A DNA stretch of 64,000 bases from Phoronis australis (Eukaryota; Phoronida; Phoronidae), in NCBI GenBank assembly GCA_002633005.1, contig NMRA01000250.1, positions 131,092 to 195,091 of the forward strand, given 5' to 3'. The notes under the pieces are model-generated. The model was given only the letters and a program-made list of their open reading frames with translations, ran no database searches and was not told the origin of the DNA. The translations under genes and the position numbers were made by a program. This document shows positions 58,132 to 64,000 of this stretch, piece by piece. Position 1 is the first letter of the stretch; every line of letters starts with the position of its first letter.

Positions 58132-60960
58132 ATTAACTAATCCACTTTAACTTTTACAGCACAAGCAGTGCCACTGTTTGATTTTTTTCTGGAATACGTA
58201 TTATTATTTTTTCATACGGCGCCAGCTTGCCTTTCTACTTATAAATTCAGTGGTTGCATATGCTGGTAGAATCGCCTCAACAAATATCATTTATTCTCGT
58301 TTTCTGTCGTAGACGTCTAGATCTAATCATCGCTGCATTCCGTGAGAGTAACAAAAATTTATAAGCTACTAAACTCTGTTTGACGACTTCCATCAATCCT
58401 CGTTCTGTCATCTGCTAATGCATTATTGGCGTCAATCTTCCAAGTTAAATGCAGGAATCAACTTAACACTCATACTCCATGCTCCTTGCCTTGGTGTGTG
58501 GTCTTTTCCCACAGTTGCTGTGTAATTCGTTAAGGGCGTAGGTCACGCTTGCTCGTTTAGCAGACTTTGAAAGGAGTTTTCAAATTTTTATCCAAACTTT
58601 TCAAGGATGTCGAGGGTGACAGCAGTATTTTATTTCAGGGAAATGAATGGGAAAATTGTTTTTAGTATCTGTTAATTGGCCAAAACCGGGTTTGGTATCC
58701 ATTTAACAAATAATCGTAAAGAAAAGCGTGCATGCCAGACTCCGTAGCATAGGTGTTTTACTCTCGATCAAGGAGTTCATTCATTAAGTGGAGCTGCGTT
58801 TAATGAAACTCGTTGTCTTTTACATTCTTGATAAGATGGTGAAAGGCGTGGCATTTCTCATTCTTTTTTATTCAAAATACAAGTTTTGTAGTTTCTTATG
58901 TTTTATATCTCCGCGGTAGTTACTCAATCAAAAATGCACAATGTGCATAGGTTTTGTCGACATTTTTATTAATTTTACGTTTATGTTTGCTGGCGACCAT
59001 TAATTTTATGCTTTCTTATATATAACGGCAATGTAAAACAGATGTGCTGAAGCAAGATATTCTAAATGGATCCATGTGCGGTAATAATGCAGCCAAATAC
59101 TTGTTTTGCCAATACAGTATACGAATTGAACTTGCCAAATTCAACTTACCTCAAACGATACGGAGATTCTGCTGACACACATACTTCGTGGAAAATACAC
59201 AATATGTTGTCTTCACACCGTTGATGGGGTACATGGGTGTTCGTCAATTAGTGTGCGGGCCGTATAAGGATAAACATAAATGAGACACGGCGTTAACGAT
59301 GTGATCGACAATCTCTTGTCAATAGTTGTTCATTGTTATCCTAATGACTTGTGGCCTGGGTCGATTACTAGTCCTACTAAATAAACTTGGTGAGTAAACA
59401 TTCTTTTTATTCGGTTGCAAATCAATTATTATAGAACGGAAGAAAGAGTCGTTAGTCATTTATTATTAAGCGCGTCCTAAAATCCTACACTGACAATCTT
59501 TTAGCGTTGTTCAAAACGGGACGTTCTGAGTTATCAGTTTTATCAGTTTGTCCTCGTGTTTGGTTCAAACTATTCGGCTATACAGACGGAGGTTTAAATA
59601 ACTGACTAATAAAATAACCCATGATCAGAAAAAGCCAAAACACTAGCTTTTTAATTTGCGTCAGTTATGACTTGATTATAGTGGTCTGTGCTGGCACGTT
59701 ACGTGACTTTCGTAAGCATCGACAAGAAACATCGATTTAGACCAAAGTCATTACAGACTTCACCACTCTCAAAGGAATGCGACTGCATCTCACAGTATGC
59801 AACTGATAAAAGTGCGCTACTATAACTGTTTTTGACGCCAAAGATTTGTCAACATCACTTGTGACATGGTTGTTTTTGCGCCCCAGTAAAAAATAGCGGT
59901 CATCGCCCCTGGTCAATCTTTAAGAGACCTCACACCAAGCAATCATTATGGTGGTCTAGGCAAAAGGAGTCTTGCACCTTTATTTTTCGCCGCTGTACAA
60001 GGAACGCGGGTGGTTGCCACCTTTCAAAAGTCTACAAAACAGTGGAGAATTTTTCGCTTTGGTCACCCTTCAGATTCCCTCAGCCCCAGAAAATTTTTAT
60101 GATGCCTATTCAGCTCGCCCTTTGCATTGATGTAGATCTGAGCTAATGAAGTGGAAAGCAATGTCTCAACAATGATGGTTCTTATTACACCCAAATTGGT
60201 TTTCTCTGGCATTTGCACAGTGATATAACCTGCAACTGTGGAGAGTAGTTTTAACTTGGTACATTTTAATTATTACAAAATGACTAAAAGTTAATTTGGT
60301 ATGTTTATCTTGACCGAGGACCACTTCCCAAAGGAACGATATGTTTCATACCGGTTTTAATACTCATGTTTCCCTGTTTTTTTACCGGGAACGGTTTAAC
60401 ATCTTTTTATTCTATTTTTAAACTCCAAGTACCAAAACAGTGCTAGCTTTTGATAGTCTGCAAAGCTTAATTAGTTTAGTTAATTCAACTTTCCTGATTA
60501 CACCTACACTAAACATTTCACATCGATCAAAACTACACGTGCCATTAGTTCAAGTTTAATCTTTATTAGAACTCAAATCATAACATGTATACAAAAGTAC
60601 AAATAATGATGATAGCAAAACTAAAGATTTGGAATTTCTGGACAATTTTGATTGCACTGGCTACCTAACTATTCTCATAGCTGTTTGTTGAGTCTGTGAT
60701 TAACAGTCCTTGGGCAACGGTACCACTAGGTTATGATTGTTCTAATTTGAATAGTCATCCCAGTGAGTTAAATACGTCTTTGTTACTATCAACTTAATTT
60801 TACCAAAATCTGATCACCAGAGCACAGGTGAAGATTGGCATATTCATATTGGTTAATTCCAAAAAAACCATCTTCAGGGAGAAGTAGTAGGACAGAATGC
60901 AAAATCAAACCAAGCCAAAACAGTACAATTTTATATAGTCACACTGCTCATGTCAATCTT
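58132..60960. other. Intergenic sequence
   Basis: AT-rich, with no open frame of note and no recognised repeat or RNA. Confidence 0.6.
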
Positions 60961-61075
60961 TACTTTTTGTCTCGTTTTCTTGGACATCTTGTTTCCCTGA
61001 GGCGGACCTTTTTGTCCACTTCACCGAATGGGGGGCTCGAAGGAGCCCCTCGAGCCCCCCCTGGGTGCGCGCATG
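60961..61075 (+). mobile_element. MITE-A copy 8, right half only
   Basis: Begins inside the element at 'CTTTTTGTCTCGTTTTCTTG' and ends CTGGGTGCGCGCATG. The left terminus is missing. Confidence 0.8.
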
Positions 61076-61550
61076 GCTTGTGACCAGACTTGGTAGTATT
61101 TTGGCCAAAAACAACATTGTCAAGTTCATTTTGTTCACTGCAATAGGAGTGTTGAAACTGGTTTCCTTTAAAATCCATTACAGTTTCTTTTACAACATGT
61201 TCTAGGATGCCATTAGATGCATACTTGTGGAAGCCCATCACTAATGACAAGGAACTTCTCAATAATCCTGGTGTGTAGCAATAATGACCCGTCAGTTTTT
61301 CTGAAGACTTCACATCATTTCTAATTTGATAAGGAAAAAGATTATTGAGTATCATTTTATGACAATAAGTGGCCAATCAAAAGGTGGGTTTTTGACAGAG
61401 GATGTGGGTTTATTCCCCTGAAACTCTCAACAAGATGAAACAAAAACAAACCTTGCAGAACGATAATTTTAACACACAAATACCATATCAGAGATTTCAT
61501 ATTGTTTGAAAAGGAAACACAAATGGTGTTCAGAAAATAAACGGCAGTTG

Positions 61551-61556
61551 TTTATT
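61551..61556 (-). terminator. Candidate polyadenylation signal
   Basis: TTTATT on the plus strand is AATAAA on the minus strand, about 80 bases past the stop codon of the exon at 61635-61767. Confidence 0.5.
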
Positions 61557-61634
61557 GTATAAATATCTCTTGTAAACTTACAAAAAGTACACCATCAAGT
61601 AAATTTTAAATCTATCACACAACTAATGAGATCA

Positions 61635-61767
61635 TCATGAGTTGAAATCGGGAAGGATTGAAGACACTTTCCGTCTCATCTCCGCTAGACGCAGTTCTCG
61701 TGCTCGCTCAGCTTTTAACATGGCTGGATACTTTCTCCACTCTTTGAAGTATTTTTTCACCACTCGC
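61635..61767 (-). CDS. Last coding exon of an unidentified gene (partial)
   Basis: On the minus strand a good acceptor (TTATCCATTGTAG) precedes 133 bases encoding 43 residues and a TGA stop: 'RVVKKYFKEWRKYPAML', then an Arg/Glu-rich helix, then 'RRKVSSILPDF'. The amphipathic, charged composition, acceptor, stop and nearby AATAAA argue for a real terminal exon entered with two bases from the previous exon. It looks like the end of a coiled-coil protein; I thought of CCDC191-type proteins but cannot confirm that. Preceding exons should lie at higher coordinates, where the window holds repeats, so they may be beyond 64000. Confidence 0.6.
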
Positions 61768-62182
61768 CTACAATGGATAAGACAGAAATATAAGCACACA
61801 GGTACTTATTTGCCTCCCGTGCTGAAGAGATTCAACTGCATGGATAAAGTTTATATGTGAGATTGTGTCATAGCAATAGGACAGTCCCCCAATTATACAG
61901 AGACATTTGAATATTGCAGTGTTTACCCACAATGCTGCAACATCCGTCAAGCCTATGACACTGTGTTAGCACCATTGGCGTTTCACATATTATTTGCTAG
62001 AACCTTTGGTTTTTTCAAATTTTTCTCAACCACGTCAACTGTATTTGATCTTCCAATGCTGGTCAAGTTTCACGGCTGTGCTGCAGACTGCAACTGTGAC
62101 GACAGAAAGTTGGATAAACTTATGGAATATCCATGAAATGCGACAGTTTCCCACGTGATGCTTAGAATCAGCCCGACATTTT

Positions 62183-62539
62183 TAAAACAAGAGCAACGCA
62201 GAGCGTTGAAATGCGCCCACAATTGCACCGTATACGGTATCCTTCTAGGGTTGTTTATTGGTACCATAAAGTGGCCAGTAGAGGGCATACATGTAGTATG
62301 TTGTACTTTGCAAATGGAAAGGCATGGTCATTGTCTCCTCAAAAGGCTAGGGGCAAAATGTGAGTGATCTTCATAATACAAGCACATCCTATACATCAGT
62401 TGCTTAAAGCACCACAGTAAAATAGAATTAAAAACAAATTTACCAACATACGAGATTAGCAAAGCATTAGAATGCCACAAACTAATTTCTGCTTGGAACT
62501 TTTCCTTCATAGTCCCGAAGTAACACAAAGTATACACCA
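62183..62539 (-). repeat. R1 fragment, inverted
   Basis: Reverse complement of about 2534-2885, including the hairpin end AACGCAGAGCGTT, the 'AAATGCGCCCAC' terminus and the unique block between 2550 and 2760. An exact CTCF-core match, CCAGTAGAGGGC, lies at 62275-62286. Confidence 0.85.
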
Positions 62540-62582
62540 GTCAATAATGCAGTAGTTGGACCAGCAATAGAGGTTAGGCCAA

Positions 62583-63764
62583 GGCCCGCAAGACAAGTCG
62601 TCATGGAAATTTATTTGTTGGAATATCGAAGGTCTAAAGCATAAAATACAGAGATCTGATTTTGTATATATGATATGTACATATGATATTATCGCATTTG
62701 TTGAAACATGGGGAATGAATGAAGATGAGTTTACACTGGAAGGGTACCAGTGTTTTGGGTCGGTGAGAAATAAACACCCTCAAGCATTTCGGAATTCTGG
62801 CGGTGTAGTATTACTTTGTAAGGATGTATTGGGGACTATTAGGCTTCCTTCAAATTCGTGTGATGTTTTATGGGTAAAAATTGACCTACCCGATTATCTG
62901 TATCCTGTTTTAGTTGCAGTTGTGTATCAGTCTCCAAAAAGTTCAAGTAAAAATTTGGAAATAATGAAAATACTTGAGCAAAGTTATACTGCAGAAATGT
63001 GAGGGGATTGTCACCTTTTAATTATGGGCGATTTTAATGCTCGTACGCGTAACTGGCCAGACTTTATTGCAGATGACAGTATTAAGTATATGAGTGAATC
63101 CAGTGCTATTTTTGATTGTGTTGGTTATGTAGAAGATCGCCTGTGTTGTAGTACCTCACAAGATAATGGTGAGGTAAATGAGTTTGGTACAGAATTATTT
63201 GATTTTTGTCAAAGAAATGAGATAAGAATTCTGAATGGAAGAGTAAGGAAAGATGCAGACATTGGTAGTGTAACATGTGTAACTTATAATGGATCTAATG
63301 TTGTTGATTATGTCATGATGAGCAATGATTTATTGTACTGTGTGGACGGTTTTGAAATCGGTGAAATATGTGAATCGACTGCGCACTTTCCATTGATTTT
63401 TAGTATGTGTAAGATGCAGCAAAACAACTGGGCTCAAGATGAGCAGAATGAAAATGTTTATAAATGGAACGAGGGGTTGAGCCTAAGATATGCAGAAAAC
63501 TGGTCGAGCCCGGAGGTGGATCAGTTGCTCGCTGACGTACAGAGTCATTTACCCTCAACCATAGATTCAAGTGCAGAAAGTTTAATGGAAGCCATTAAAT
63601 TATGTGCTGCAGACATGTTAAAACCAAAAGTGAACATATCTTATAACCCAGTTAGTTTTCCCAAATGGTTTGACACTGAGTGTAGGGAAATGAGAGCTGT
63701 CGTTAGTCAAAAATTAAGTAATTTTAGATTCAGTATTGGAACACTGAGAGAAAACATTTGCTGA
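62583..63764 (+). pseudogene. Non-LTR retrotransposon endonuclease domain, fragment with an internal stop
   Basis: Continuous frame from 'WKFICWNIEGLKHK' (62604) through 'IIAFVETWG', 'SGGVVLLCKD' and 'VLVAVVYQSP', then an in-frame TGA at 63000-63002, then 'LLIMGDFNARTRNWPDFI' and 'STAHFPLIFSM'. These are the landmarks of the apurinic-type endonuclease of LINE elements: the WN-x-x-G start, the ET(W) block, the GDFNA catalytic block and a terminal H-(F/L)P. An in-frame stop at 62568-62570 and the flanking R1 fragment show 5' truncation. The frame closes at 63762-63764 before any reverse transcriptase. Inactive copy. Confidence 0.85.
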
Positions 63765-63828
63765 ACTCTGTATGTACAAGATAGAAGGGATTATGGAAAC
63801 TTAAAAAAAGTGAAACAGATAGAGTGCA

Positions 63829-63877
63829 TAGGCGGATTTAGGGGGGGGCCCAGGGGCCCCCCCGTTGCCTGCCGCAA
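63829..63877. mobile_element. MITE-B fragment
   Basis: 'AGGCGGATTTAGGGGGGGGC' followed by 'CAGGGGCCCCCC' resembles a MITE-B end with its G/C runs. The other end is missing. The window ends in a run of G. Confidence 0.5.
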
Positions 63878-64000
63878 AAAAATAAAACAGTAAGAGCGCA
63901 GGGAAATGTTGACTTTATTAATTAACCCCGGTAATTAAAATTATACGGATGAAAAAAGATTTAAATGTGTGCAGTTTTAGTGTTGGGGAGGGGGGGGGGG

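Overview
The window is nuclear DNA of an animal: genes are split by GT-AG introns, and most intron and intergenic space is filled with transposon debris. The gene families (an SLC6-type transporter, a TLCD5/TMEM136-like protein, an RIIa-domain sperm-type protein) together with this repeat content suggest a marine invertebrate, plausibly a deuterostome. The species cannot be named from the sequence alone.

Layout. 1-1290 holds no recognised gene. 4374-30874 (+) is a 13-exon gene for a 580-residue, SLC6-like 12-helix transporter; I joined its exons by hand and every phase closes. Its introns carry nearly all copies of a 'TAGTGGC' repeat (R1), two small inverted-repeat elements (MITE-A and MITE-B, some nested), a 1,067-bp tandem duplication, tRNA-derived SINE pieces, a 226-bp MITE and a 3.7-kb element with long inverted termini. 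30875-38428 is intergenic with three unrelated tandem arrays and a truncated transposon. 38429-42966 (-) is a three-exon TLCD5-like gene with an intact TTAA-flanked transposon in its first intron. 43000-53900 has no recognised gene but contains an inverted-repeat element enclosing a TATA promoter with clustered heat-shock elements, and a large inverted duplication. 53909-56275 (+) is a three-exon RIIa-domain gene with a Glu/Gln-rich tail and seven YENV motifs. It is tail-to-tail with 56668-57828 (-), an unrecognised gene lying in one exon. 57830-61540 is largely featureless. 61635-61767 (-) is the last coding exon of a gene whose other exons were not found. 62183-64000 is R1 debris, a LINE endonuclease fragment and a MITE-B scrap.

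The genes do not form an obvious pathway; this is ordinary animal gene neighbourhood. The most interesting signals are regulatory-looking sequence carried by mobile DNA: R1 copies carry repeated exact matches to the CTCF core motif in one orientation relative to the element, and the element near 46.5 kb carries an hsp-like promoter. The transporter also seems to lack the usual SLC6 sodium-site signature, and the RIIa protein has a phosphotyrosine-like motif array. No CRISPR array, rRNA or confident functional tRNA was seen.
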